A stretch of DNA of 64,000 nt. Source: JAQUBU01 sp036677685 (GTDB lineage: Bacteria; Bacillota; Syntrophomonadia; Syntrophomonadales; Syntrophomonadaceae). Positions 1 through 8,575 of the stretch are shown in pieces. The position numbers were made by a program, and so were the translations under genes. Each line of letters starts with the position of its first letter. The stretch's first letter is position 1. The notes beneath the pieces are model-generated. The model was not told the origin of the DNA and did not search any database. It worked only from the letters and a program-made list of their open reading frames with translations. The stretch lies in contig JAVBWA010000016.1 of NCBI GenBank assembly GCA_036677685.1, forward strand, positions 62,001-126,000, read 5' to 3'.

Positions 1-235
1 CTTGAAAGATTATTTCGGGATTAATGATCTCCCATAATTTATCGCCGGTATCGACAACTACAATCCGCTTGGAAACTCCGATTTGCGGAGCTGCCAAACC
101 CACTCCGTCAAATGCATACATAGTATCACGCATATTATCGAGTAAGCGCAAGACCCCGTCATTTATCTTTTTAACTGGTAAAGCCTTGGCTCTTAGAATT
201 GGATTCGGTAATGTAACCACCTGATAAACAGCCAT
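1..235 (-). CDS. def: Peptide deformylase, C-terminal part outside the window
   Basis: This gene removes the formyl group from the initiator methionine of new proteins. Only the first 78 codons are present because the gene runs off the left edge. The translation begins MAVYQVVTLPNPILRAKALP and contains GVGLAAPQIG at about residues 44-53, which is the first conserved deformylase motif; the Cys and HExxH motifs that bind metal would lie outside the window. The ATG at 235 has the ribosome-binding site AAGGAGG six bases upstream. It follows priA by 11 bases, the usual priA-def order in Firmicutes, so the two are almost certainly co-transcribed. Confidence 0.93.
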   Translation of the reverse strand, partial: MAVYQVVTLPNPILRAKALPVKKINDGVLRLLDNMRDTMYAFDGVGLAAPQIGVSKRIVVVDTGDKLWEIINPEIIFQ

Positions 236-246
236 CAAGATCCTCC

Positions 247-2643
247 TTACATAGTTGTGAGCGGATTTAGGTCCATCTCTAATTTTGCCGGTTTATAATT
301 GGCTGTGGATATTATATGCTTGCCAATACTCTTTAATAATAGCATATTTTCAGACTTGATTAAGAGTTGCCACCTGTAGCGATTGCGAATTTTATAAATA
401 GGACAAGGTGCTGGTCCCAATATTTCTATTTCCTCCTCACTGGCGTCAATTATTTGTTCAATTTGCTGCCCCAGGCGGCTGATAATCTCCTGTGCCTCGG
501 CTTCCTCTCCGGATGATACCAATAATCTTAATATATCCGTAAAAGGCGGATATTTCAAAAGCTTGCGTAATTTTATTTCATTTTTGTAAAATTCAATGTA
601 ATCCTGACGGGCAGCCAGCTGTATAACCGGATGCTGGGGATTATAAGTTTGAATTATGACCTCACCTGGATAATTGGCCCGCCCGGACCGGCCTGCAGCT
701 TGTACCAGAAGCTGAAAACACCTTTCCGCAGCTCTGAAGTCGGGTATATTCAACATACTATCGGCATCTATGATCCCTACTAAAGATACACTCGGGAAAT
801 CCAAGCCTTTGGCAACCATTTGGGTGCCAATCAATATATCTATTTGCTTTTTTTTCATTCTTGCCAAAATATCTTTTTGAACCCCGCTTTTCCGGCTGTT
901 ATCCAAATCCAAACGTTCAATCCGGGCATGAGGAAACCGGGATTTGATTTCTTTCTCCACCCTCTGGGTTCCGCTTCCGATCTGCTTGAGACGGTTGCTG
1001 CCGCAAACTGGGCATTGAATGGAGACCTTACTTTGGAAATTGCAATAATGGCAAACATTACGGTCAATATCACGGTGGTAAGTCATTCCCACCGAGCAAA
1101 CCGGGCAAGCCTCGATTTTGCCGCATTCGGTACAAATTGTCATCGGAGCGAAGCCCCGGCGGTTGATAAAAAGTATACTCTGCTCTCCCCGGTTTATACA
1201 TTCATCCAGTTTCTGCTGCAGTCTGGAGGATATCGTTTTTAGAGGGGTCTTGTCTGCATCTTTCATGTTCTCAATCTCAACCAAGGGCATTTGGGCATCC
1301 TTGACCCGGTGCTTAAGGTAGAGAACCGGTGTTTTTTGTGTGAGAGCCCTATAAAAACTGTCTACCGAAGGGGTGGCACTGCCGATCACTAAAACTGCAG
1401 TCTCCATTTCGGCTCTTTTACGGGCAACATTTAGGGCATGATATTTTGGTGTCTCATCCTGTTTATAGCTTGGCTCCTGTTCTTCGTCGATTATAATTAA
1501 TCCCAGGTCCGGTAGAGGAGCAAAAACCGCCGAACGCGTGCCCAGGACCAGATTGATTTCACCCTGGCGAATTCGCTTCCATTCTGCATATCTCTCCCCC
1601 GCCGGCATATTGCTGTGCAATACCGCCAGGCTTTTTATGCGCCCCGCAAACACCCCAACCAGGTGACGGGTCAATGCAATTTCAGGCACCAGCACAATTA
1701 CAGTCCTGCCCAGGTTTATTGCTTTTTCCGCTGCACGTAAATAAACTTCGGTCTTGCCGCTGCCGGTCACTCCATGAAGTAAAAAGTCCTGTCTGGCCCT
1801 AGCTTCCAGAGCCTGGTAAATTTCGCCGCAGACTGTTTGCTGTTCATTATTTAATTGGGGAGCGGTTGTCATGGCATCATCGGTTTTTCTTTGCAGTTCA
1901 ATATAGTTTTTTTTAATTAGGGCTTTAATACTGCTGCCGGGAATAATACTACTTAAATATTCCTGCTTCAGTTCCGTATTTTGCATTATTAACTCCATGG
2001 CCTGGGCCTGCCGGGGTGATTTTTTCTTTAAAACGCCCAGGTCCTGTAGAGGATTAAAGTCTTTGATTCGGTATACATAGCCAACTTTGTTCTCCCGGTA
2101 TCCTGAATAACTGCCACTAATATTAATCAGCCCATTATGCTCCAATTCCTGCAGTAAATCATCATTCAGGTACTTCCTGGCTTCTTTTAGACTTATTTCA
2201 TTTCGCTGTTCAAGGATTGCAAAGAAACCGGCATGGGTCTGCAGGAGTTGTTCTTGTTCCAGGCTGCCTATGTCATCCCTGCCCAGTGTGGGTATTACGC
2301 TAACCGCTCTTTTTCGAACCAAAGTTCGGGGAATCATGGCATTTATAGCCCGGGAAACCGGGCAGATACATTCTTCAGCCAGCCAACAGGCCAGTTCATA
2401 CATGTTTTGGCCGAATACCGGTTCACTGTCCAATACTCTGATCAAGGGCTTTAGTTCTTCATTCATTTGGTCTTGCTGATTTATGGCAATAATAAAGCCT
2501 TCAACTTTTTTACTGCCCAGTTCCACCAAAACGCGCTTGCCAAAAGCTATTTGGTCCTTCATTTGATCGGGCACCTGATATATATAGCTGTGATCGAAAT
2601 TCTTGCTGGGCAGGTTGATTAAGATATTGGCTGTGTTCACCAT
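247..2643 (-). CDS. priA: Primosomal replication-restart helicase PriA
   Basis: PriA is a superfamily 2 DNA helicase that recognises stalled forks and starts primosome reassembly. The 798-residue product has the usual length. It shows an N-terminal fork-binding region, a Walker A motif GVTGSGKT near residue 290, a DEEQ box (family variant of DEAH/DEEH) near residue 387, and a Zn-binding cluster at about 500-550 (CTEC, CPVC, CHYC, CPVC) followed by the C-terminal helicase motifs. It lies between metK and def. A hairpin with a short U-rich tail separates it from metK, so it may have its own promoter or depend on read-through. Identification is secure. Confidence 0.96.
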   Translation of the reverse strand: MVNTANILINLPSKNFDHSYIYQVPDQMKDQIAFGKRVLVELGSKKVEGFIIAINQQDQMNEELKPLIRVLDSEPVFGQNMYELACWLAEECICPVSRAINAMIPRTLVRKRAVSVIPTLGRDDIGSLEQEQLLQTHAGFFAILEQRNEISLKEARKYLNDDLLQELEHNGLINISGSYSGYRENKVGYVYRIKDFNPLQDLGVLKKKSPRQAQAMELIMQNTELKQEYLSSIIPGSSIKALIKKNYIELQRKTDDAMTTAPQLNNEQQTVCGEIYQALEARARQDFLLHGVTGSGKTEVYLRAAEKAINLGRTVIVLVPEIALTRHLVGVFAGRIKSLAVLHSNMPAGERYAEWKRIRQGEINLVLGTRSAVFAPLPDLGLIIIDEEQEPSYKQDETPKYHALNVARKRAEMETAVLVIGSATPSVDSFYRALTQKTPVLYLKHRVKDAQMPLVEIENMKDADKTPLKTISSRLQQKLDECINRGEQSILFINRRGFAPMTICTECGKIEACPVCSVGMTYHRDIDRNVCHYCNFQSKVSIQCPVCGSNRLKQIGSGTQRVEKEIKSRFPHARIERLDLDNSRKSGVQKDILARMKKKQIDILIGTQMVAKGLDFPSVSLVGIIDADSMLNIPDFRAAERCFQLLVQAAGRSGRANYPGEVIIQTYNPQHPVIQLAARQDYIEFYKNEIKLRKLLKYPPFTDILRLLVSSGEEAEAQEIISRLGQQIEQIIDASEEEIEILGPAPCPIYKIRNRYRWQLLIKSENMLLLKSIGKHIISTANYKPAKLEMDLNPLTTM

Positions 2644-2666
2644 TAATCCCCCAGTTAAATTTAAAG

Positions 2667-2687
2667 AAGGCGGGACCCTCCCGCCTT
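2667..2687 (-). terminator. Rho-independent terminator-like hairpin after metK
   Basis: The arms AAGGCGGGA and TCCCGCCTT pair perfectly (9 bp) around a 3-nt loop, and on the minus strand they are followed by a short U-rich stretch (CTTTAAATTT). It lies 28 bases past the metK stop and just before priA, so it probably ends or attenuates the metK transcript. Confidence 0.6.
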
Positions 2688-2714
2688 AAATAATTTTGAT
2701 TTTGAAAATTATGC

Positions 2715-3905
2715 TTACAGACCTGCTTGTTCCCGTAACTTGGCAGCTTTATCGGTTTTTTCCCAGGTAAAGTCCGCATCGTTTCGGCCGAAGTGACCAT
2801 AGGCAGCAGTCTTCCTATAAATCGGACGCCGTAAGTCCAGATCGCGGATAATTGCGGCCGGGCGCAGGTCAAAATTGTCTTTTACCAGTTTGATAATAGT
2901 ATCTTCCGGTATCTTGCCAGTGCCAAAGGTGTTTATATTTACGGAAAGCGGGTTGGCAACCCCGATGGCATAAGCCAGTTGTATTTCACAGCGGTCGGCA
3001 ATACCTGACGCCACAATGTTCTTGGCCACATAACGTGCCATATAGGATGCCGAGCGGTCCACCTTGGTGGGATCTTTGCCTGAAAATGCGCCGCCGCCAT
3101 GACGTGACATACCTCCATAGGTGTCAACAATGATTTTCCGTCCGGTCAATCCGCAATCACCCTGAGGTCCGCCTATTACAAAACGCCCTGTGGGATTTAT
3201 ATAGTATTTGGTCTCAGAATCCAGCATTTCCTGGGGAACCACAACTTTAACCACTTTTTCGATAATATCTTCAGCCAGCACTTCCATATCGATTTCCGGG
3301 TGATGCTGCGCGGAAACCACCACTGTACTCACCCTAACCGGTTTGTCATCCTCGTATTCCACGGTCACCTGGGTTTTGCCGTCAGGCCTAAGATAGGGAA
3401 TTATGCCTTCTTTGCGGACCGCTGCCAGCCTTTGTGCCATTTTACTGGCCAGATAAATCGGCAGGGGCATCAATACATCCGTTTCATTGCTGGCATAGCC
3501 GAACATCATACCCTGATCTCCGGCCCCGATTGCCTGCAAGGCCTCCTCCGACATTTGCCCTTGTTTGGCTTCATAGGCTTTGTCCACACCCATTGCTATA
3601 TCACCGGATTGTTCGTCAAGGGAGGTAATCACCGCACAGGTCTCCGAATCGAAGCCGAATTTTGCCCTGGTATAACCAATCTCTTTTATCGTACTGCGCA
3701 CCAATTTTGCTATATCTACATAGCAATTGGTGGTAATCTCCCCGGCTACCAGCACCAGACCGGTGGTAACAATAGTCTCCGCCGCAACCCTGGCGTAAGG
3801 ATCTTCGCCGATAATTGCATCCAAAATAGCATCGGATATCTGGTCGGCAACCTTATCCGGATGTCCTTCAGTAACTGATTCGGATGTAAAATAAGTCCTG
3901 GCCAT
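2715..3905 (-). CDS. metK: S-adenosylmethionine synthetase
   Basis: MetK makes S-adenosylmethionine from ATP and methionine. The sequence shows GHPDK near residues 14-18, GAGDQG at about 127-132 and the P-loop-like GGGAFSGKDPTKVDRS at about 270-285, all diagnostic. The reading frame opens at an ATG at 3914, but the ribosome-binding site GGGAG touches that codon; the ATG at 3905 (MARTYFTSES) has nine bases of spacing and matches the family N-terminus, giving 396 residues. It follows coaBC by 17 bases, probably as one operon. No SAM riboswitch lies upstream, since the gap is too short. metK between coaBC and priA is not the Bacillus arrangement. Confidence 0.96.
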   Translation of the reverse strand: MARTYFTSESVTEGHPDKVADQISDAILDAIIGEDPYARVAAETIVTTGLVLVAGEITTNCYVDIAKLVRSTIKEIGYTRAKFGFDSETCAVITSLDEQSGDIAMGVDKAYEAKQGQMSEEALQAIGAGDQGMMFGYASNETDVLMPLPIYLASKMAQRLAAVRKEGIIPYLRPDGKTQVTVEYEDDKPVRVSTVVVSAQHHPEIDMEVLAEDIIEKVVKVVVPQEMLDSETKYYINPTGRFVIGGPQGDCGLTGRKIIVDTYGGMSRHGGGAFSGKDPTKVDRSASYMARYVAKNIVASGIADRCEIQLAYAIGVANPLSVNINTFGTGKIPEDTIIKLVKDNFDLRPAAIIRDLDLRRPIYRKTAAYGHFGRNDADFTWEKTDKAAKLREQAGL

Positions 3906-3922
3906 GTTTACCATCTCCCTTT

Positions 3923-5128
3923 CTAATTCTTGTTAAGCAGTTCAGCCACTTTGTCAATTATGACTGTTGCCACTTCTTGCTTGCTCATCTTGGGCAGGGA
4001 TTCTATGTCGCCATTGGGTTCTATTATTGAAACGATATTGGTGTCAGATCCAAATCCTGCCCCTTCCAGCGTAACATCATTGGCTACTATGAAATCAAGG
4101 TTCTTGGCTTTAAGCTTCTTTTTCGCATTTTTAATGAGATTTTCAGTTTCGGCAGCAAATCCGACCAGTATTTGATTGGGAACTTTGTTTTTTCCCATCT
4201 CCTTAAGTATATCCGGTGTACCCACCAGTTCAACAAGCATTTTATGCGAGCGATTATTTTTCTTTTTTATTTTTTGCTCGGCAGCTTGTGCCACCCTGAA
4301 ATCACCGACTGCCGCCGCACCAACAACGATGTCGCAGGCTGGCTGGTATTTCAGCATTACTTCGCACATCTCCTCGGCTCCCCATACATTTACGACTTTT
4401 GCCTCTTTGGGAGGCTCAAGATGGGAACGGCCGGTTATCAGTATAACATCAGCCCCCCGGTCTATCGCTTCCTGGGCAATGCAGTAACCCATTTTACCGG
4501 TACCGCGATTGCAGATAAAGCGCACCGGATCAATGTCTTCACAGGTAGTTCCGGCATTAACCATCAGTCGTTTACCTAGCAAATCTTTTTTGATAAAAAG
4601 CATGCGGTTTATTTGCTCATAAATATCGCCGACTTCCGGAAGCCTGCCCTGGCCGCTGGTGCCGCAGGCCAGCACACCGGTATCCGGGTCCATAAATTTG
4701 TAGCCATAATTAATCAATTTCTTGATATTATCCTGAACTACAAAATTTTTATACATGTTGCTGTTCATCGAAGGAACCACCAAAACGGGGGCGGTATTGG
4801 CAAGCACTACGGTAGAGAGCAGATCATCGGCTATACCGTGGGCCATTTTGGCAATAAAGTTGGCGGTGGCCGGTGCTATTACCAGCAAATCGAGGTCTTC
4901 CGCAACCCCTATATGCTGCACTTTCCATTCTCTTGATTCCTGCCAGAGACCGGTCAAAACTTCCCGGCCGGATAAAGTTCTAAATGTCAAGGGAGCAACG
5001 AATTTGCTTGCCGACTCGGTCATTATAACAACCACATCTATATCATTTTTTTTCAAGCGGCTAACCAGTTCAGCAATTTTATAAACGGCGATACCACCGG
5101 TAATACCTATTCCAACCGTTTTTGACAA
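3923..5128 (-). CDS. coaBC: Bifunctional phosphopantothenoylcysteine decarboxylase/synthase
   Basis: CoaBC performs two steps of coenzyme A synthesis: CTP-dependent joining of cysteine to 4'-phosphopantothenate and FMN-dependent decarboxylation. The N-terminal flavoprotein half carries TGGIAVYK (about 10-17), the active-site His in VQHIGVAEDLD (about 72), PSMNSNMY (about 119-126) and the Cys motif ACGTSGQGRL (about 154-163). The CoaB half starts near 185 with NAGTT and IDPVRFICNRGTGKMG. An upstream ATG at 5161 is in frame, but a strong site AAAGGGAGG lies seven bases before the TTG at 5128, which gives the family-like start (TVGIGITGGIAVYK) and about 401 residues. It lies between rpoZ and metK. 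Confidence 0.94.
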   Translation of the reverse strand: MSKTVGIGITGGIAVYKIAELVSRLKKNDIDVVVIMTESASKFVAPLTFRTLSGREVLTGLWQESREWKVQHIGVAEDLDLLVIAPATANFIAKMAHGIADDLLSTVVLANTAPVLVVPSMNSNMYKNFVVQDNIKKLINYGYKFMDPDTGVLACGTSGQGRLPEVGDIYEQINRMLFIKKDLLGKRLMVNAGTTCEDIDPVRFICNRGTGKMGYCIAQEAIDRGADVILITGRSHLEPPKEAKVVNVWGAEEMCEVMLKYQPACDIVVGAAAVGDFRVAQAAEQKIKKKNNRSHKMLVELVGTPDILKEMGKNKVPNQILVGFAAETENLIKNAKKKLKAKNLDFIVANDVTLEGAGFGSDTNIVSIIEPNGDIESLPKMSKQEVATVIIDKVAELLNKN

Positions 5129-5260
5129 TGTACTACCTCCCTTTAATGTAAGGGGACACACCCCTTTATCACTTTGATTTACCTTTCAACGGCCTTACTG
5201 GTAATACCTGCTAGTTATTGATCCGGGTATTCCCCCGGGGAATGTCCCCATTTTGGTGTC

Positions 5261-5455
5261 CTAGCCTTGATGGTCTATCTTGATCCGGCCTTTCATTACA
5301 TCATCAAGAGCGTTGGACACCATTGATGACAATCGATAGTTTTCATCATTTCTTTTGCGCTCGGATAGAATACGCGCTCTTTTTGCCACGGCTACTACTA
5401 CTGCATATTTGCTTTGCCCTATTTCCATAAGGTCTTTAGTTGAAGAAGGAGTCAT
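5261..5455 (-). CDS. rpoZ: RNA polymerase omega subunit
   Basis: Omega is the small subunit that stabilises beta-prime and helps assemble RNA polymerase. The 64-residue product has the family signature SKYAVVVAVAKRARIL near residues 15-30 and a conserved position directly after gmk. The start codon is five bases after GAGGTG and only four bases after the gmk stop, so translation is probably coupled. The 130-base gap to coaBC contains short GGGGA/TCCCC inverted repeats but no clear terminator. Confidence 0.93.
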   Translation of the reverse strand: MTPSSTKDLMEIGQSKYAVVVAVAKRARILSERKRNDENYRLSSMVSNALDDVMKGRIKIDHQG

Positions 5456-5459
5456 TACA

Positions 5460-6053
5460 TCACCTCAAATCAATATTTCTAACCCGGCAGCGTTCGGCAA
5501 CAATTATTGCCTGTATTTTTCCCAGGGCTTGATCAAGATCATCATTAACCACTAAATAATCATAGTTGTTAATTTGTTTAAGTTCTTCTTCACTGGCTGC
5601 CAGGCGTAAATCTATGCTAGCCTGGGAATCGAGCCCGCGCGAAAGCAGCCGGGAAGCCAATTCTTCCGTATTAGGCGGCGAAATAAAAATAAAAACCCCC
5701 GATGGCATAGTCTTTTTTACTTGCATGGCTCCCTGTATATCAATTTCCAACAAAACATCCCGCCCCTGATCCAAGTTTTCCATAACAAAACTGCGGGGGG
5801 TACCATAACGGTTGGTATAAACCTCAGCCCACTCCAGAAACTGATTCTGCTCCAGCATAGCATTGAATTTGCTATGATCGACAAAGAAATAATGCTTTCC
5901 TTCTACTTCTCCATCCCGGGGCAAACGTGTTGTAACCGATATCGAAAGTTTTATATCACTCATCCGCGACAGCAAGGCCCTCTTTATGGTTCCTTTCCCC
6001 ACACCAGAAGGCCCTGAAATTATAAATAATATACCTTTTCTAAAAAAATCCAT
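5460..6053 (-). CDS. gmk: Guanylate kinase
   Basis: Gmk phosphorylates GMP to GDP using ATP. The P-loop GPSGVGKG is at residues 14-21, and the GMP-binding region (TTRLPRDGEVEGKHYFFV) follows. The open frame extends to 6107, but the added residues come from the intergenic repeat upstream; the ATG at 6053 (MDFFRKGILF) is preceded by GGGAG at six bases and matches the family length (about 197 residues). It belongs to the conserved yicC-remA-gmk-rpoZ-coaBC cluster, although a repeat element of about 130 bp sits between remA and gmk. Confidence 0.95.
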   Translation of the reverse strand: MDFFRKGILFIISGPSGVGKGTIKRALLSRMSDIKLSISVTTRLPRDGEVEGKHYFFVDHSKFNAMLEQNQFLEWAEVYTNRYGTPRSFVMENLDQGRDVLLEIDIQGAMQVKKTMPSGVFIFISPPNTEELASRLLSRGLDSQASIDLRLAASEEELKQINNYDYLVVNDDLDQALGKIQAIIVAERCRVRNIDLR

Positions 6054-6070
6054 ATCACACTCCCTGCAGT

Positions 6071-6199
6071 TTAAGCATCGGAAGAAACTGCGGAACAGTT
6101 TCAGCACACCACTGCAACGAGGCGGGGATTAGAACCCGCCGCCTGTTTTGTTAATAGGAACCCGACCGCTTAAGAAGCGGGGGACATGTTTTTATCTGG
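6071..6199 (+). repeat. Dispersed structured intergenic repeat, family 1, copy A
   Basis: Reads as TTAAGCATCGGAAGAAACTG followed by the hairpin arms GAAACTG/CAGTTTC, then AACGAGGCGGGGATTAGAAC, a CCGCCGCCTG segment and CGCTTAAGAAGCGGGG. The 3' end is degenerate where it meets the remA stop codon. It separates remA from gmk. At least ten other copies are in this window. Confidence 0.85.
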
Positions 6200-6460
6200 T
6201 TACACCTCTTCGCTAATTTCCTTGGAGGTAAGGCGGTTGGCTACAGTCTCAGGCTGAACCGCTGATAATATGACATGCGCGCTGTCGGCAATTATAACTG
6301 CCCGGGTTCTGCGGCCATAAGTAGCATCAATAAGAACTCCCTTTTCCCGTGCTTCCTGAATAATTCGCTTGATGGGAGCAGACTCGGGACTAACAATCGC
6401 GACAATGCGATTGGCGGCCACAATATTGCCAAAACCAATGTTAACCAGCTTAATATCCAT
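6200..6460 (-). CDS. remA: RemA family DNA-binding regulator (DUF370, YlzA)
   Basis: RemA proteins are small ring-forming DNA-binding regulators; in Bacillus subtilis RemA activates biofilm-matrix and osmoprotection genes. This 86-residue protein matches the family along its length (MDIKLVNIGFGNIVAANRIV, then RTRAVIIADSAHVILSAVQPE) and sits in the conserved place between yicC and gmk. Its target genes in this organism are unknown. The start region is odd: the strong AGGAGG lies 25 bases before the ATG, with a 6-bp stem and GCAA tetraloop in between, while only a weak AAAGAG abuts the ATG. Confidence 0.92.
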   Translation of the reverse strand: MDIKLVNIGFGNIVAANRIVAIVSPESAPIKRIIQEAREKGVLIDATYGRRTRAVIIADSAHVILSAVQPETVANRLTSKEISEEV

Positions 6461-6491
6461 CTCTTTCCGGGTTGCCCCGGATTCACCTCCT
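6461..6491 (-). promoter_or_regulatory. GNRA-tetraloop hairpin between the Shine-Dalgarno and the remA start
   Basis: On the minus strand AGGAGG (6486-6491) is followed by TGAA, the hairpin UCCGGG-GCAA-CCCGGA (6466-6481), then AAGAG and the ATG of remA. If the hairpin folds, it brings the site to about ten bases from the ATG. The alternative is that AAAGAG alone serves as a weak site. Confidence 0.5.
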
Positions 6492-6493
6492 GG

Positions 6494-7372
6494 CTATTCT
6501 ATATTTTGTAGTTGTTCTCTTATTTTCTCCAATTCAGCTTTGGCCTCCACTACAGTTTGGCTCATTTCCAAATCATTGGCTTTGGAGGCTATGGTGTTAA
6601 TCTCTCTAAACATCTCCTGAACCAAAAAATCACATTTACGCCCAATGGACTCACCACTGGCAATTAAATCACGCAGATGCTCAACATGGCTTTTCAGCCT
6701 TACGATTTCCTCGGTTATGTTGGCTTTGTCTGCAAATATGGCGGCTTCCTGGATAATTCGGTGTTCATCAAAAACTTCCTGTGGAATTAATTCACTAATA
6801 CGCCGGCGTAGTTTATCATGGTATTCTACAGCGACTTCCGGATATCTGGCTTCGAGCTTTTCCACCAGGGACAGTATAAAGGCATTACGTTCCAGTATAT
6901 CACGGGCCAAATTCTGTCCTTCCTTGCAGCGCATTTCTACCAGACTGTCCATGGCGGTTGCAATTGACTGTTGAAGTACAGCCCATACAACTTCCAGATC
7001 TTCCTTTTCATCTTGCAGAGAAAAAACCTCTGGCAAGCGAAAAAGGTCAACAACTTTAATTTCCTGCGGTATATTTAGTTTTTCTGCTAATTCTTTCAAA
7101 TAGTTATAATAAGCCATCGCCAATTCTTTGTCAAGCTTGATATTACGCGCAGATTCACCGACTTTCTCAATATTAATGCTAATTTCAAGCCGACCTCTTT
7201 GGGCATATTTTTTTGCTTCTTCCTTGATTCTCTCTTCGAGTATATTGTAGCGCCGTGATAAGCGAATATAAAAATCAAGAAAACGATGATTAACTGACTT
7301 TATCTCACAGCTTATCTGGTAGCCGTTGTCAATAATCTGACTGCGGCCAAATCCGGTCATACTTCTTACCAC
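6494..7372 (-). CDS. yicC: YicC/YloC family endoribonuclease
   Basis: YicC-family proteins are endoribonucleases linked to small-RNA turnover; the Bacillus homologue is YloC. The 292-residue product has the classic N-terminus (RSMTGFGRS) and the conserved C-terminal DUF1732 segment (KANDLEMSQTVVEAKAELEKIREQ). The GTG at 7372 immediately follows the dapL stop codon, with the GGTTGAG of the dapL 3' end as a possible ribosome-binding site, so translation is coupled to dapL. Downstream is remA, 33 bases away. Function in this organism is inferred from the family. Confidence 0.92.
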   Translation of the reverse strand: MVRSMTGFGRSQIIDNGYQISCEIKSVNHRFLDFYIRLSRRYNILEERIKEEAKKYAQRGRLEISINIEKVGESARNIKLDKELAMAYYNYLKELAEKLNIPQEIKVVDLFRLPEVFSLQDEKEDLEVVWAVLQQSIATAMDSLVEMRCKEGQNLARDILERNAFILSLVEKLEARYPEVAVEYHDKLRRRISELIPQEVFDEHRIIQEAAIFADKANITEEIVRLKSHVEHLRDLIASGESIGRKCDFLVQEMFREINTIASKANDLEMSQTVVEAKAELEKIREQLQNIE

Positions 7373-8548
7373 TTAAAACTCAACCTTTCCTATATTTTGG
7401 GCCATCCGTTCAAAGGCTTCGTGTAAACGATCGCTGCTTACGGTCAGGGCAATTCTAAAATACCCTTCTCCATATTCACCATATCCGTTGCCCGGGGTTA
7501 TTATAACACCCGCCTTTTCCAAAGCCAATTCGGCAAATGATTCGGATGAATATCCTTTAGGTACCGGTACCCAGAAATATAAACTTCCCCGGGGAGGATT
7601 CACCTGCCAGCCCATCTTCTCCAGACCCGCCTGAACTACATCCCGGCGCTCCTGGTATATCGACTGCATATCCCGCACGCAATCCTGAGGCCCCTGTAAA
7701 GCTTCAATACCTGCATACTGTATGGCTTGAAACACACCTGAATCCACATTCGATTTGAAGCGGCCCAGAACTTCAATCGCTTGGGGTTGGCCGATTGCCC
7801 AACCCAGCCTCCAGCCGGTCATATTGTAAGTTTTGGACAAGGAATGGAATTCAATGCCTACCTCTTTGGCACCCTTGGCCTCCAGGAAGCTGGGAACCCT
7901 TAAACCATCGAATGCAACTTCCGAATATGGTCCATCATGACATACCAGGATATCATAAGACCTGGCAAATTCCACTACCTTATCGAAAAACTTTAAGTCA
8001 GCTACCGCCCCGGTTGGGTTATTGGGATAGCTGATAAACATTATCTTGGCCTTACTGGCGACTTCCGAAGGTATGTCCTCCAGAACCGGCAAGAAACCAT
8101 TTTCTGCCTTCAATGGCATGGTATAAGGGATTCCGCCGGCTAAAAGAGTGCCGATGCCATAAACCGGATAACCCGGATCGGGCACTAGATTGATGTCCCC
8201 CTTATCCAGATAGGCAAAAGAAATATGAGCTATACCTTCCTTGGAGCCCAGCAATGATACTACTTCGCTTTCCGGATCAACTTCTACGCCAAACCTTCTC
8301 TGATACCACCCGGCTGCTGCTTTTCTAAACTCCAGCAGTCCTACTGAACTAGGATATTGGTGATTGGCCGAATCAGTAATGGCTTCCGCCATTTTTTTAA
8401 CAATATGCGGCGGTGTTGGTTGATCAGGGTCGCCGATTCCCAGATTAATGATATCAATACCTTGGGCTTTGGCTTCAGCTATCTTTCTTTCAATCCTGGC
8501 AAACAGGTAAGGGGGAAGATTCTGCATAGCTAAACTTTCTTTTTTCAT
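7373..8548 (-). CDS. dapL: LL-diaminopimelate aminotransferase
   Basis: DapL converts tetrahydrodipicolinate directly to LL-diaminopimelate using glutamate and pyridoxal phosphate, bypassing the acyl pathways. The 391-residue fold-type I aminotransferase shows NLGIGDPDQPTPPHIV near 35-50, YPNNPTGA near 174-181 and the PLP lysine in SLSKTYNMTGWRLGWA (about K239). Placement immediately after dapF supports this role over other class I aminotransferases. The ATG at 8548 has AAAGGAGG nine bases upstream. A general alanine/aspartate-type aminotransferase is the main alternative but is less likely in this context. Confidence 0.88.
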   Translation of the reverse strand: MKKESLAMQNLPPYLFARIERKIAEAKAQGIDIINLGIGDPDQPTPPHIVKKMAEAITDSANHQYPSSVGLLEFRKAAAGWYQRRFGVEVDPESEVVSLLGSKEGIAHISFAYLDKGDINLVPDPGYPVYGIGTLLAGGIPYTMPLKAENGFLPVLEDIPSEVASKAKIMFISYPNNPTGAVADLKFFDKVVEFARSYDILVCHDGPYSEVAFDGLRVPSFLEAKGAKEVGIEFHSLSKTYNMTGWRLGWAIGQPQAIEVLGRFKSNVDSGVFQAIQYAGIEALQGPQDCVRDMQSIYQERRDVVQAGLEKMGWQVNPPRGSLYFWVPVPKGYSSESFAELALEKAGVIITPGNGYGEYGEGYFRIALTVSSDRLHEAFERMAQNIGKVEF

Positions 8549-8575
8549 TTAATTTTTCCTCCTTTTATTATATCG

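Noticed and set aside
3300..3878. 192-codon plus-strand open frame
   Set aside because: It lies antisense to metK, which is intact and strongly diagnosed; the frame has no ribosome-binding site and its translation has no recognisable motif.
3906..3922. SAM riboswitch upstream of metK
   Set aside because: The gap to coaBC is only 17 bases, far too short for a riboswitch fold.
6053..6107. N-terminal extensions such as the LKLFRSFFRCL-type peptide before gmk, and similar starts before the 59801-60226 gene
   Set aside because: These residues are translated from the family 1 repeat. The real starts have better ribosome-binding sites closer to the conserved domains.
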